Assembly: GCF_018687715.1 (NCBI RefSeq)
Contig: NC_056752.1
Span: 50,438,653-50,502,652, forward strand
Direction: 5' to 3'
Length of the DNA: 64,000 nucleotides
Origin: Carya illinoinensis
Lineage: Eukaryota; Streptophyta; Magnoliopsida; Fagales; Juglandaceae
Within the stretch, counting starts at the first letter, position 1. Each line of letters opens with the position of its first letter. This document shows positions 35,669-48,579 of this stretch, one piece after another. The notes below the pieces were generated by a model. That model did no database searches. It worked only from the letters and a program-made list of their open reading frames with translations, and had not been told where the DNA came from. Position numbers and translations under genes: made by a program.

Positions 35669-36927
35669 TATATATATATATATATATATTTACTAGAGTG
35701 AGTTGGCAATTTGGAGTTTGAACGATTTGTGCCAAACTTGGCATGTGTTTTTCTTTTTTCTTTTTGTTTTGTTTGAGTTGGCTCATCTCTGAACATAGTG
35801 GCATTGGAAAATGACCCAAACACATCAAAGAATGGCTAGATACATGTACATGGAAGGAATCCTTAGAACAGAGTTAAGATTTCATCAGGAAATTGTTAAT
35901 ATTTGTGTGCTCACGGGGCATTGAGACATGCTTCATTCGTGCGAAGTATGGTGCCCTTTGTCCACTTGTCGTGGTCAATGCATTACGGGCTTGTTCATGT
36001 TTAAAAAAAATGGATAGCTGATTGCTTTTCTTTAATTTAATTTCCTCGAAGTGGTCAATGGGCCTATATATTTTACCGCAAAGATCTACATTTTTGACGA
36101 GTAATGAAAATGGGCTTGACAAACAACAGCATTCGAGGTCCTCATGAGCTTTGCACCCTGGACATTTGGGCTTTTGTTTGTGTAAGATGCGAAAAATCAA
36201 CAGATATGATCGGCAACCAACACTACTAATGGTCTTTAATTACTTCCTTGAAGTCCGTAGCTGAATCTTAACATCTGAATTTCAGGACAGACAATCCTTA
36301 AATTCAATTTATATACATAACAATCCTTTATTTTACCCACAGAAAAGGCTTTCAACCGCAAAGATAAAAAGTACAAACTTAGAACTTGTACCTACTTCCA
36401 TTATTTCATGCTAATGGAAAAGCTTCGTTTGAATCAGCAAGCCAAGTCAAGTCTTCTTTAAAGCTTACCCATAAACTTTATTTCTATTTTTTGGGCAAAA
36501 GAGCTGGCGTGTATTGCACTCATAATTTGTCTGATTGCTTCGTGATCTTAGCCTTCACACACCTTTGGTAAAAGAATAAAGCTACAGCCGCCGAAGAGGA
36601 CCCAAATTTGGATATGGATGGCCAGATGGGTCAATTTCATCCTTTCTTTTTTTTTTGCTTTTTTTTTTTTTTTTACTTGCATCTTTTTAACATCTTTAAA
36701 TATTTAAAAAAAAAAAAAGAAATTCACAGCATTATTAAAATATATTTCTTTAATAATTAAGCTAAAAAAACAAAAAAATTGCATGGAAATCCAACTTCGG
36801 TGTATTTAGCATTTCTGTTTGTAAAATGCAAATCGATATTTTTAGCATTCTCAATCCATGCTTTATTCGTGCATGTTTATTTAAACACTTCCGTAGCATA
36901 TAAAAATTGGTTTTTAGCCTTATTTAA
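35669..36927. other. Sequence beyond the RLK-B breakpoint
   Basis: Starts with a (TA)n tract (about 35669-35690) directly at the point where RLK homology ends. The rest is not homologous to any RLK flank in the window. Short frames on both strands (for example 35874-36200 minus) match nothing I know. Confidence 0.5.
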
Positions 36928-37213
36928 GGACTATTTAGATTCAGAGAGTATTTCATCTTATCTCATCTTATCTCATTTCATCATTACAATTCTTTTAACT
37001 TCTCACATAAAATATAATAAACAATTCAACTTTTTCAAATCTCAATTAAAATTTTTTAATTTTCAAAACAATAATCATATTAAAAAATAATATTTTAACA
37101 ATATTTTATTCAGAATAATACTATACTCCATACTTCTATCTTACTTTCATTCCATTATATAAGATATGATATATTTATTATTATTAGATAGTAAATAACA
37201 ATCTAATAATAGA
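36928..37213. repeat. Two nested MITEs, left part
   Basis: A TTTCATCTTATCTCATC-type MITE (about 36928-37116) is interrupted by a palindromic MITE (about 37117 onward). The solo LTR in turn interrupts that one. The right parts resume at 40691-40768 (palindromic) and about 40769-40850. Confidence 0.6.
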
Positions 37214-40200
37214 TGTAACAGCCCGCTAGAAATTCAATTGTAAAATTTCTATTAACTTTAGGAACCTAGTGAAAGTCCCATAAGTTTTCACGAATCCATT
37301 AATCGTATAGGTTTTTGTCTAACTATATAGTTAGTGTTATTATTTACTATGGTATCAGAAGTGTGTTTTTGATTATTGGAGATAGTTAGAAGTGTCAAAA
37401 TGTATTATGGTTTGTGCCATTAGACTCGGAGGGTTATTTAAAGTCTTATGGCGCAATAACATTTTTTCATATTTTCGGACAAAACGTCTATTCAAAACTG
37501 TAGATATTATTGGATAAAAAGAAATATCTTGAGGTAATTTTCATGAATATTATTGGGTAAAAATATTTTGAGTTGATTTTTATAGATATTATTAGATAAA
37601 AATATCTTAAGTTGATTTTTTTGTAGATACTATTGGATGGAATATTATGAGATAATCTTTTATAGATATTTTGGGTAGGAGAAAACTACACTCAACTCTC
37701 AACTCCAGCCTCATCTCTTCCATATCTCATCCATAAGTATCTCCAGCCACCTCTCCCCACGAAATTATCTTCATTTACACTTTCCATTGAAATAATATCA
37801 AACACTCTCTCTCAGACAGCTTTTAGGAGGTCTTTTGCACACCCATTTCGAAGCTTTTGTAAGTATTTTATCATAAAGTCTCCTTCATATAAGTTGTTCC
37901 TTTTTTAGTCTAGTTTACATGGGTATCTTATTTGCCCCATTTTAAAATCATTTGGTCAGTTAAATATTGTGTAAACTATAGAAAGGTCATTCTAGGAGAT
38001 AAACTGGAGAATATGTTATAGTTTGAAGTTTTTTACCAAGCTAATGGATAGATATTGGTCCGAAATTTTTATGAAGTATTGTTAACATGTATATGTGACT
38101 ATTGGTTGAGGATTTTTGCATGATTAAAGGTTTTGATGAAAAATTTTCTTAGATTTAAAAACTTAGAAACTGGAAGAGGAAAAACAGTTTCTGTTTTGAG
38201 AAAGTTTAACTCTTTGGTGGTCTAAACCTATTCCAATGACTTTGATAATTTTATTGGAGGATCCTAAGTATCTTATATACATGTTATATTATTATTTGGA
38301 AGATATTTGATGTTAGTTTCAAAGATATGAAATTTTATGCAAAGAGATATTCAGATAAGCCAAAGTGTGGATATTCTTGGCTAAATTTATGTTTTGATTA
38401 ATTTCTAACCATGTGATCTTGAATTAGAAGCTTATATATATTTTAGGACATCTTTTTAAACCATGTGATGGTTTGGTTTAAAGATCATATATTTATAAGT
38501 CATAGATCAAGAGATTTATCAAAACTAGTTGAGGAAAAAGTTTATGTTTTTGGACTAAGTGTAAAACCAAAAACTCTAAATGTTATTTTGTGATTTTGGT
38601 GACTTTAGTTTGATGATTTAAAGCATGGTTGATGTTAGGATGATATTATGAATATGTTAGAAGTAAGGTTTGATTTTTGAAATTCTTGGAGATGTTTTGA
38701 TTTAAGGTCAAAACTTGTGATTCAAGTGCTTGGATCTTTTTACAAAAAAAGTTCGGTGTTAATTATTAGTTTTTTCTAAATGGATGTTTTAAGTATGGTT
38801 TTGAACTTAGGATTGGAAGATGTTTGTTGCAAAATTTTGGTTTAAGCATGAGTTTTGAAGTTGGAAGGAATTGCAACAAAAATCAAGGGAAATGGCCTAT
38901 GGATGTTTCGGCCATAGTGTGTTCTTCATAGTTGTGTTTTGTTTTAAATTTTTCTGAGTTGATATTTAAGTTTAGGACGAAATTTACATGAGGAATGTAA
39001 ATTTTGGAAACTTTTAGAGTTAGTATGCAAAATCCTTAAGTTATGGGTAAAACGGTCATTTTCCCACATGTAGAGAGTAAAATAAAAATTTTACTCTTTA
39101 AGTTAGTATTTTCCATATTTCAAATTATTATTAATTTAGTTCTAACTTTTAGAATCACTAATTACAGTTCATCGTGGTCGCACTTGAAGTTTTATAAGAA
39201 ACGCGGAAATCGAGGTAAGTTAGCTTTTAACTTACTAGCAGTCTACTGTGTATGTGTGCTAAGTAAATGAACTACAGTGTATGTATGTATGTTATCATAT
39301 ATGTCATGCCATGCCAAGTTATCACGTAATTGTCTATTATACAGAATTTATTCTGTCATCAATTTTTATCTGTTACATAATATATTCTGTCATGTATTAC
39401 TATACATTACAAGTATGTCATGTTAAATATGTTGTCTGTTATATGTTATGCCATGTTACGAAATGTTTCTATCTCAAGTTGGTCATGTATTTCAAATTAT
39501 ATTCAAGTCACGTTATATTACGTCAGGGCTTTAGTCATTTCGTATTCCAGTCACGTTTCATCTTGATTACTTATGTATGGGGTCACAGCAATTGTGATAC
39601 GTAGAATACATGGAGTCACAACAACTGTGGAGTATGTATTTAAGCAGTTAAAGAATAAGTTTCCGTAGAATACATGGGGCCACAACAACTGTGGAGTATG
39701 TATTTACACGTAGAATACATGGGGTCACAACAACTGTGGAGTATGTATTTTTCATGTTAAGTCAAGTTTGTGTAGAATACATGGGGCCACAACAACTGTG
39801 GAGTATGTATTTACACGTAGAATACATGGGGCCACAACAACTGTAGAGTATGTATTTTTCATGTTAAGTCAAGTTTGTGTAGAATATATGGGGCCACAAC
39901 AACTGTGAAGTATGTATTTACACGTAGAATACATGGGGCCACAACAAATGTGGAGTATGTATTTTTCATGTTAAGTCAAGTTTGTGTAGAATACATGGGG
40001 CCACAACAACTGTGGAGTATGTATTTTTCATGTTAAGTCAAGTTTCAGATCAAGTTCATATCAAGTCAAGTTCAGTTCATGTTTCAATTTAAGTTATGTC
40101 AATTATGCTATGTTGTACGCCAAGTTATGCTTTAATTACTTATGAATTTGATTATGCATTTATGCTTTTACTGTCATGCATGCATCATTAGCTTGTGTGG

Positions 40201-40685
40201 AAATTTTTTTGTTAACTTACTGAGATTTGTAATCAAATCTCACTTTGATAGTCCCAACTACCATTCCCTCCCGAATGGTAGATCTTGTTACAGGACCTGA
40301 AGGAGAATCAGGAGCTGATCAACTAGACACAGTTGACTAAGCGACGGTGCGACGTCAATGTTAATATAGTAGTTAACGTAAATTACTACTTGTACAATGG
40401 AGTTGCATCTTTAGTACTTTTTGGATCATAACCATTTTGGACTAGTGTTGTGATCTATTTAATGGATCTTTATGTATGAAGTATGTTTTAAACATTTGGG
40501 ATATTTTCAATTTGGTGCATAGTATTGCTAAAAAAAAAAATTATCCGCTTAATATTGCATAATGTTATATGCATGTTAGGAACATTGCATCTTATATGTC
40601 ATGAACAGGGGCAGGTAACCTTGTGTTGCATGTCTCGACGCTTTAAATGTCCGTCCGATCCCAAACGGAATTTGAGGGCGTCACA
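37214..40685. mobile_element. Solo LTR of a Ty3/gypsy-type retrotransposon (3472 bp)
   Basis: Begins TGTAACAGCCCGC and ends GGGCGTCACA, with a perfect 5-bp duplication ATAGA (37209-37213 and 40686-40690). There is no primer-binding site, no coding domain and no second LTR inside. The TGTAAC...ACA ends and great length recall LTRs of plant chromovirus (Tekay/Del-like) elements; that class is inferred. It is probably the product of LTR-LTR recombination. Confidence 0.85.
39601..40047. repeat. Higher-order minisatellite within the solo LTR
   Basis: The core GTAGAATACATGGGGCCACA plus ACAACTGTGGAGTATGTATT recurs eight times. After a diverged first unit, 45-bp units (ending TTACAC) alternate with 62-bp units (ending TTTTTCATGTTAAGTCAAG plus TTTGT): 39665, 39710, 39772, 39817, 39879, 39924 and 39986. 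The 107-bp pair is thus repeated three times, followed by one long unit. Confidence 0.9.
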
Positions 40686-40859
40686 ATAGATAATGATAAT
40701 AAATATGTCACATCTTACATAGTAAGATGAGAGTGAAATGATAGTATGATATATAAAATTTTCATTTTATTCAACTTTTAACTTTTATCTAAAACCATCT
40801 CAACTCCCCCTACCCTTCAAACTACCATTTTAACTTATCTATTAGAAAGGAGAAGCTTC

Positions 40860-41032
40860 CTTATAGAGGCAGTGCTTTTATGTCGCTTTCCTCATTGGCA
40901 ATGCTCAGCACTTGCATTGAGCGTTGCCAAGTCTGTTGCATGGGACGTTGCATGTCCTGCATGTAGTGCCTGCTTTGCACCTGCACTGGGCGTGAGGGCC
41001 TCTGCTGCATGGGACATTGCATGACCTGCATG
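40860..41032. repeat. Partial tandem repeat rich in TTGCATG/CCTGCATG
   Basis: CATGGGACGTTGCATGTCCT plus GCATGTAGTGCCT recurs as CATGGGACATTGCATGACCT plus GCATG. The second unit is interrupted by the hAT element at 41033 and resumes at 41882 (TAGTGCCT). A Cys-rich minus-strand frame across it looks accidental. Confidence 0.55.
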
Positions 41033-41873
41033 TAAGGCTATAATCGAGTCGAGCCGAGCCGATTTTTGGCTTGTCGAGCTCAGCTCGACTCAAAATACTC
41101 GAACTCGAGATTTTTTTAAAATCTTTATTCGAACTCGACTCAATAAGTTAAAATCTCAACTCGATCTCGAGCTCGAGCTTGAATTGTTTTTTTTTTTATT
41201 TTTTTGTTTTTAGAATAAGATTTAATAATTAATAATTTAAATAAAAAAAAGGAACTAATATTGAATTTATATAGCTAACAAGCAGAACCTCTTTTAAATT
41301 AGAAAATTTAAAAAAAATTATAAATAATTAATATCTAACTAGTTAATATTTATCCAAAATAACAATATATTATATGCCTACATATATTATTAATACATAC
41401 ACTTAATATGATAGCATATATTTATTTCATATATGGTTCTCACATACTAGTATATGAAATTATTAAATTTTGTCAACTAATTATTATACAAATTATAAAA
41501 TATACCTATGAAATATATTCACTATATAGATATAAGTAATTAGAATACATATTATATATTTAATTATAAAAGTGGTATGCTTATATTATTAGCTAAGACA
41601 TATATACATGCATAGGTGTATGTATATATTTATCAATATATGAATGAATTTTAATCGAGTCGAGCTAACGAGTCGATTCGAGCATAAACAAGCGAGCCTA
41701 AACGAGTTTTAGCCGAGTCGAATCGAGTTTTGTCGGGTATGTGTCATTTACAAATCGAGCAGGTATCTGTTTTCACGAACAAGTTTTTTTTTTTCACAAG
41801 TCGAGTTAGATTCAAGTTTAACCGAGCAAGTACCGAGCGGACTATCGAACATACTGATTCATTTATAGCCCTA
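41033..41873. mobile_element. Non-autonomous hAT-type element, 841 bp
   Basis: A perfect 8-bp duplication CCTGCATG flanks it (41025-41032 and 41874-41881). The ends are TAAGGCTATAAT and ATTTATAGCCCTA, near-inverted repeats. Both subterminal regions carry many CGAGTCGAGC/CGAGCTCG motifs, and the centre is AT-rich. No transposase frame is present. Confidence 0.85.
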
Positions 41874-41881
41874 CCTGCATG

Positions 41882-44800
41882 TAGTGCCTTAACACTAAAG
41901 AAAAAACAGCAATGAAGGAAATATTTGTTGTCACTGGCCAGAAAGTATAATTTACGATTGATACATGAACCTCCTTACAGAATGTTAAAAAGTTGAATAA
42001 AAATATTATAAAATTTAAATATTGTTAGAATGTATTTTTTACTATTATTTTATTTTAGGTTTTGAAAAAGTTAAATATTTATTTATTTTTAGAGCTTAAA
42101 AAAATTCTAATGATTCAATAAAAAAATAAAAAATAAAAAAATATTATGTTTAAATAATGTTTGAACATTAAGATGATATGTTACCTCATCTCCATATCTA
42201 AACCGCATTCCTTATAGAAGTGTTTAAACTTTGGAGTACAAAATTAAAGATTTAGCTGCTAAAATTAAATATCTTACTCAGGTTTAGACCAAGTCCAACC
42301 ATTGCGTTATTTTGGCAAATCTCATTCAAAATCGATTTTAGTTCAACCAAAAGTTATAACTATTATCTTTATCTTAAAGAAAACGACTATGAAATATATT
42401 CTTTTGTATCAGTATTTTCTTTTCACCCTCCTTTGCAACAACAAATTAATATCTCGGTCAAGCACTAAAATGCAAGTCTTTCCTGTGGCCTCTCAAATCA
42501 AATAAAAACATGTCTTTCCTGTGGGGTTGGTTATGTCCCACGGCCCTTTCAAAAAAAAAAAAATGTCCCACTCCGCCAACGCTGACTAACTTGACGCTAT
42601 CCGAGGGCCCCAGCTGTCAATTAGCAAATTGCCTTTTGTTTGTTGAGAACGGCTACTCAGCAGCTCCACACTAAAATATTATTATTTTTAAAATATAAAA
42701 TAATAAAAAATAAAATAATAAATTTATATTTTTAAATAATATAAAAAGGTGTAAAACTGTTGTGTTTATTTTCTGTTGTTTTAAATGCTTCAATAATTTG
42801 CTAGTCAAGTCGCCAAGTTTGATTTGTTCAAAAATTAAAATTTCCATGTCGGTAAGACCGGACTTAGACTGCATGATTGATTTACATATGAAACACATAC
42901 AGGAGACTTGTCAAGGAAAAATCCATAAAAAAAAAGAAAAAAAAAAAATACCGCTTGATCGAGGAGTAGACCAGATCACTCCGATCCGTTAATGGATCAT
43001 TCATATATACACAGCTATGGCAAGACTTGAGGGATACGTAGTACTAGACTCTCGGTCAACGTACGGCTACAGGGCTACTTACATACATCTATATATGTAC
43101 CGGTGATATGCAAGCTCGAACAAAACCCAAGAGAGTTACAAGGGTCAACGAACTGTTACGTAACTATAATAATAAAGGTTCTTTTTCGGTTATTGTCCGC
43201 TTTTAACACAACGTTCATGGAGGAGAGGCTTTCTTGCAGTATGAGACAGAATTCTGGCACCACTAGTACTATGATAAAATTTGAAGCAACTATGATGCAT
43301 CAGACAGAATTTTTACAACATTGATACCAACACAATACCTTACTTAATTATGAAAAAATAATTAATTTATAATAAAAGAAATTAACAATTAAAGAATATA
43401 TATAATAGAAATCAATAATTAATTTAGAAAAGAAAAAGACTATTCATAATTAAATTAATTTTACAAAACGTAAAATATTGTCTATAAAAAATGCAAATAA
43501 AATATATAGACTACTTCTAACCCAACTCTCTAACCACATCCTTAACTGCAGCTAGACATGTCTCTAGTTGTGTTAGTCGATTACTAATTGTGATCTGAGT
43601 CCAGAGATGACATTAATATCGGTAAGTAAAAAATAATATCATAGATTTTCGTATTCATTGCATCAATCACCTCTAAAATCTGTGTATGGTACTTGAAATT
43701 CTATGACGTTATTTTCATTTTAATTAATTACATTGGAATATTTTCCAATTTGCATAACTCAAACAATTAATTTGGTTGCGACTAGGACATAACTAATTGG
43801 ATAGTAAGTCAAGGTCATGATCATATGTGGTCGTTGTTGAACAGATATATATATATATATATATACACTTTCATACCGCGAGTCCATATAATGTAATATA
43901 GGATCGTAGTGGCTGAATATGAGCGCAACATATATATTGGAGACTAGATCAAAGCTGCCGGTTGAATTCATGTATATATCATGCTGATCGATCGGTACGT
44001 AGGTGGCTCATGATCATGTAGTATTATTTATTTCAATTTCACATCCCTTCATACTGCTTGCATGAATGATTGAATCCGGCCGTGTCACATCAATAGAACA
44101 AAATTCACCAGTTTGCAGATAATGTTCCAGATCATCATGATGATCATCATGTGACAGAACAATCTCTTTTAGAGGTTCAGTGAACGTTCACGTAGAGTGC
44201 AATATTTAAAAATTAGGTAGGTGTTTTTAATTAGGCGACGATCAATGATATACATTTTTAATTGATACAAAAATGGAAAAAAAAGTTGTTCAAGCTCAAA
44301 ATAAGCTTTTTATAAAAAGATGCTATTGACTAGAAAAATCAGCATCATTAATGAGCATGTTTTCTACCAACCATCGATATCTTATTTAGGAAAATGTTAG
44401 GAATTTGTAAGGTTGTGTAAATAAATTGAATTCGTACGTTGTTAGATTCCACCGAGTCATTGAAAATCAATTTTTATTTATTTAATTTATTCTCATGATG
44501 CTGTCTTTTCAATATCAAAGGGCCCATCTTCTATATAGTGGTCGAACTCGTATTTAATGGGACATAGATTATGCGGTCTATCCCAGCTTATAATTAATTA
44601 CAAGATTTCTGTACTGTGTGTATACTGGGATAGAAAAATGAAAAAGAAGATTGGCGCTGCTTTGGTTCCTATTTAAAGAAAAACATATTTTATTTTTCAT
44701 TTACAAAAAGTTTGTGAATCACAAAGTAATTGGAAGCATAACATCGTTGTCAAATGCCAAATTTTTGAGAAATTTATATATGATATATTGCTTTCATAGT

Positions 44801-46006
44801 GTAACCCTTTATATATGTTTATTATAAATAATATGACAGTTCAAGCTTACATATTTGAATTTATAATTTATTGTAGTATAAGTACCATTCGAATCGTAAC
44901 ATACCAGTTCAAATAGTACTTTACAATTTATTACCCTTTGAACACATTTTAATTTATATTCAAACTATCAAAAAAAAAAAAAAGAGAAAAAAAAGAAAAG
45001 AAAACCACTCGAATGGTTTGAGAACCATCAATTCCACCGTAGAAGACGAGAGACTTGGTTGGTTAGCAAATTTAATTTGAACATCTTGCAAATTCTACGC
45101 GGCTTTGATTTTCTTTATTTGTATATATGTATGCATATAATCATCTTCCAGTTTCCACCTTTATTTTCTTGAGTTCCCACGTGGTTTCACATGTTTTAGT
45201 TAACGCGTTGTCCTTTACCAAATAAATAAGGTTAGATATAGTCGTAGACTGTGTAAGTATCGTATAATTATTTTAAAAAATGATAAGGTCTATTATTAAA
45301 AAATTAAATTTTTAATATAAATTTCATATTTATTTATCATTTTTAAAAAAAGTTACACGTTGCGTACTCACGATTATAAATACTATTTTTCTTAATAAAT
45401 TCATGTTCTTTTTCTTGTGAGTCGCTTCAATCCTGGTGCTGGCTGGGGAAATCGCCTACCTTGTTTAATTTGTTCGATATGCATAATTTACACTATACTA
45501 AAAGTTAAACTTTTGTGTTGTTACAAAAAATAAAAAATAAAGAAAATTTATAATCAAAATAGATTTTTTGTTTATTATAAATATCATTAAAATAAATTTA
45601 AATTGATATAAATGGATTATGAATAAAATTTTATTACGAAAAAATCAAATATATCAAATATATACAAATTAATTTATGAATTAATATTACTTTTTGTTAA
45701 TATCTATATATTTATATTTACAAGAGAATGTAAAGAAAAAAATGTAGGACTTGCTGAGAAGTGTTTTGAGGGGCTAGACTCTCGGCCAGCTCTGAGAAGC
45801 TACGTCATTATTTCTAGAAGTAGACTGGCTGGATATGGATGTGGACTCGATCGTCGGCTTGCTAAAAATCCAGCTTTCTATAGCTACTCTTTGCTCAGTC
45901 CCCATCCTGGTCATCTCAAGCACAGAAGTCTATCGTCAGGTTCAATGAATTGTTATATGAATATTACAAGTTTCTTCATGTACATGGTTTTGCATGCAAT
46001 ATCGAG
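41882..46006. other. Gene-free stretch
   Basis: I see no gene. It contains a MITE-like block near 42000-42140, a (TA)n run at about 43845-43865, an A-rich run near 44970-45000 and a foldback MITE at 45233-45395. The small frames are AT-rich chance frames. Confidence 0.45.
45233..45395. repeat. Foldback MITE
   Basis: The left arm ATAGTCGTAGACTGTGTAAG, continuing to TTTTAAAAAATGATAA, pairs loosely with the right arm TTATCATTTTTAAAAAAAGT, continuing to ACGATTATAAATACTAT. Confidence 0.55.
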
Positions 46007-46597
46007 AAGGATGACAATATGTTATATAATTTGTTAATTTAACACGAACATGATATGGTAATAATGAATTAGAGTTTAGTTTTAATGAGTTTAGGTCAAA
46101 ATAGATTGACCTGTTAAGACACAATTACTTAATGGTTTCACCCGTTATGACACGTTAAGAAAGTTAAAATTACAATTATACCCTTATACTTAAAAGAAAA
46201 ATTGTTAGAATTTCAATTTCGATATTTTTATTATTTGGATTGTAATTTTAGACTTGTAGTTAGCTTTATAATTTTTATAACTATTGTGATTTTAAAATTT
46301 ATATAAAATTATGCTAAATTTAATCAGATCAAACTGGTTAATTCGGACATATTCAACTCATTTATATAAACAGTTTGAAACGGGTCGTATATTATCGTGT
46401 TAACCTATTTCATAATATTTACTAATAGATTAAAACGGGTTGACGCGACACGATCCATTATGTTAATGGGTCGTATTAGGGTTTGATATTTTGACACTAT
46501 AAGCTTAACGGGTCGGGTTAGGGTTGAGCTATATAATATAATATATATGCTTTGATACGATACGAACACGACTCGTTAATACGATTTGACACCCCTA
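46007..46597. mobile_element. Decayed hAT-type element
   Basis: The right end reads CGATTTGACACCCCTA, a typical inverted hAT terminus (TAGGGGTGTCAAATCG on the other strand), next to ACGAACACGACTCGTTAATA. The left end, near AAGGATGACAATATG and AACACGAACATGATA, is a degenerate mirror. The interior has AACGGGTCG-type repeats and no transposase. I could not find a target duplication. Confidence 0.5.
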
Positions 46598-47220
46598 CTT
46601 GACAGGAAGAAAACTCCATATTTTGACTTGGGGATGATTTGAATATTTAGAATATTTCTATTATGTGAATTGAAATAATTTATGTTATTATAAATAATAC
46701 TAAAATAGTTTAAATTAAAAACATTTTATTTAATTTTAAAAAAGAAAAGAAAAGAAATTAAAGAAAAAAATTATAAAATTAAAAAATTAAGTGACTGTAC
46801 AGCCACTGTTGGAGACTCCTGCTAGTGTATTTTGTGCTTTTTTTTTTTTTTTTGTTCATATACAATTTTTTTAACTCTTTTAATTTTTTTTAAAATTCAA
46901 AACTTCATTAAAAAACACTTGTTTAATAATTAAGTTTAAAAAAATTGCAACAGGAGTGCCCAAAGGCAAGAGTAGCATTTTACTAAAAAATTATTTTATT
47001 ATAAATTTATATATTTTTTTTGAGAAATTTGAAGTTTTTGATTGGTTTTTGTGTTTAAATAATGATTAATTAATGATTAGAAAAAATTATATAAAATATT
47101 CAAAAATTTAAAAAATTCATTTATTATCTCAATTAAGAAACGTTCGTTAGACCAAGCGGTACCGCATCCACAGAACGCATAGGTCAAAAGGAATACAGTT
47201 GAAGCCTAAAGAACTATTTG

Positions 47221-47350
47221 ACTAGGGTTGGGCAAAAATTCCAAATTTTCAACTCTGGCCAAATCCAACAAGGCTCCAACTTCGACATAGTCGGAGTTTT
47301 CGGAATTCAAAATTTGAGTCGGAGCCTAACTCCGACAATTTTTTTCAAAA
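47221..47350. mobile_element. Truncated hAT-type terminus
   Basis: TAGGGTTGGGCAAAAATTCC followed by repeated GGAGTT/AACTCCGAC motifs is the look of one hAT end. The other end is absent. It sits at the start of homology with the RLK-B upstream region. Confidence 0.4.
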
Positions 47351-47460
47351 AACATATCTTCAAAACTTGTCAATATACAAGAATTCATCAACACATTAAT
47401 AATTGTTTATATAATTTGTCAAGTCATTATCAGGACGATCAAATATTTCTTTAGGTATTC

Positions 47461-47880
47461 AAGGAATGCTTGGATGCTTAAAATGTCGTAATTTTGTGAA
47501 TAATAGTGAAATAATTTGAGTGATAATATTTTATTAAATTTTAAAAAAATAAGATAAAAAATTGAATAAAAATATTATAAAATTAAAATTTTGTTTGAAT
47601 ATGATTTTTATTTTTGATGTTTATAAAAGTTATATTAATTTTTATGTTTTTTTTTAAATTATTAAAGTTGTATTATTTTTTGTGTTTGAATAATAATTAC
47701 GTGCTTAATTATCAAATAAAAAATTTTCAGTATTATTTTTTGTGTTTGAATAATAATTACGTGCTTAATTATCAAATAAAAAATTTGAAAATTTAAAACT
47801 GAAAATTTTTTTATATTTGAGTGATAATTGAGAATGAAATTATAAAAAATTTTAAAAAGTCTTATATTTACAAAACGTCC
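47461..47880. repeat. MITE insertion upstream of RLK-C with an internal 62-bp tandem duplication
   Basis: The RLK-B upstream region is continuous here (TTTCTTTCGGTTCTTAATC near 24255), while RLK-C has about 420 extra bases. Within them TATTATTTTTTGTGTTTGAA, continuing to CAAATAAAAAATTT, occurs twice in tandem (about 47669-47730 and 47731-47791). Confidence 0.65.
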
Positions 47881-47999
47881 CCTTAATCTATCATTAAATA
47901 TAACAACATAAATTCAAGATAATCGAAGTCGAAGTTTTTCTTCTACGTTGGGGAGAGAGAAATTGAAAATTTAAGGAAGATACAAAGAAATTATTGGGG

Positions 48000-48579
48000 G
48001 GCGAGTGGCAGGTGACGCGTACCAAACATTTTAACAAACTGTTCCATTTTTTAAAATTTTAAAATAAAAATAATATTTTAATAATAATAATTTAAATTTA
48101 TAATTTTTTATTTAATTTATTTTTTATTTTTTAAAATTTATAAAATACTGTAACTCAAACTATTTATAATTTATCTTATTTTAACTCAAATATTTTATTA
48201 ATATTCATAAATCATCTTATTTCAACTTGCTATCCAAATCAGCCTTGGTTCCATTATTTATTGCTGGTGATCCTTTTATAACCACGTACAAAAGCCATCG
48301 ATAGTGGCCACCGAATAGGCCATTAATCTTTCTTCTTCTTTTTATTTATTTATTATATCTTTAAATAATTTTAAAAAAAAAATCCACAATATCATTTAAA
48401 AATACTTTCTTACTCAAGAAATTAAAAAACGAAAAAAGAAAAATCGATGGTCGGCTTTTATGACTAGCATTATTCTTACTGCTGGAACACCACCCAGCCG
48501 TGGTCCCATTATTTATTGCTGGAACACCCACGTCGTTGGAGTGCTACTAATCCGATCTTCCTCTGCAAGGCACTAAAAT
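48000..48579. other. Immediate upstream region of RLK-C
   Basis: The probable promoter and 5' UTR, interrupted by MITE-like AT-rich blocks (48020-48245 and 48290-48470) that RLK-B lacks. The motif CCATTATTTATTGCTGG occurs twice (48250 and 48506), which suggests a duplicated target or insert border. No clear TATA box. Confidence 0.4.

Noticed and set aside
39601..40047. Regular direct repeats resembling a CRISPR array
   Set aside because: Plant DNA. The units abut in alternating 45/62-bp form with no unique spacers, and they lie inside an LTR.
40905..41093. Cys-rich 62-codon minus-strand frame as another secreted peptide
   Set aside because: No signal peptide, arises from a TGCATG-rich tandem repeat, and runs into a hAT element.
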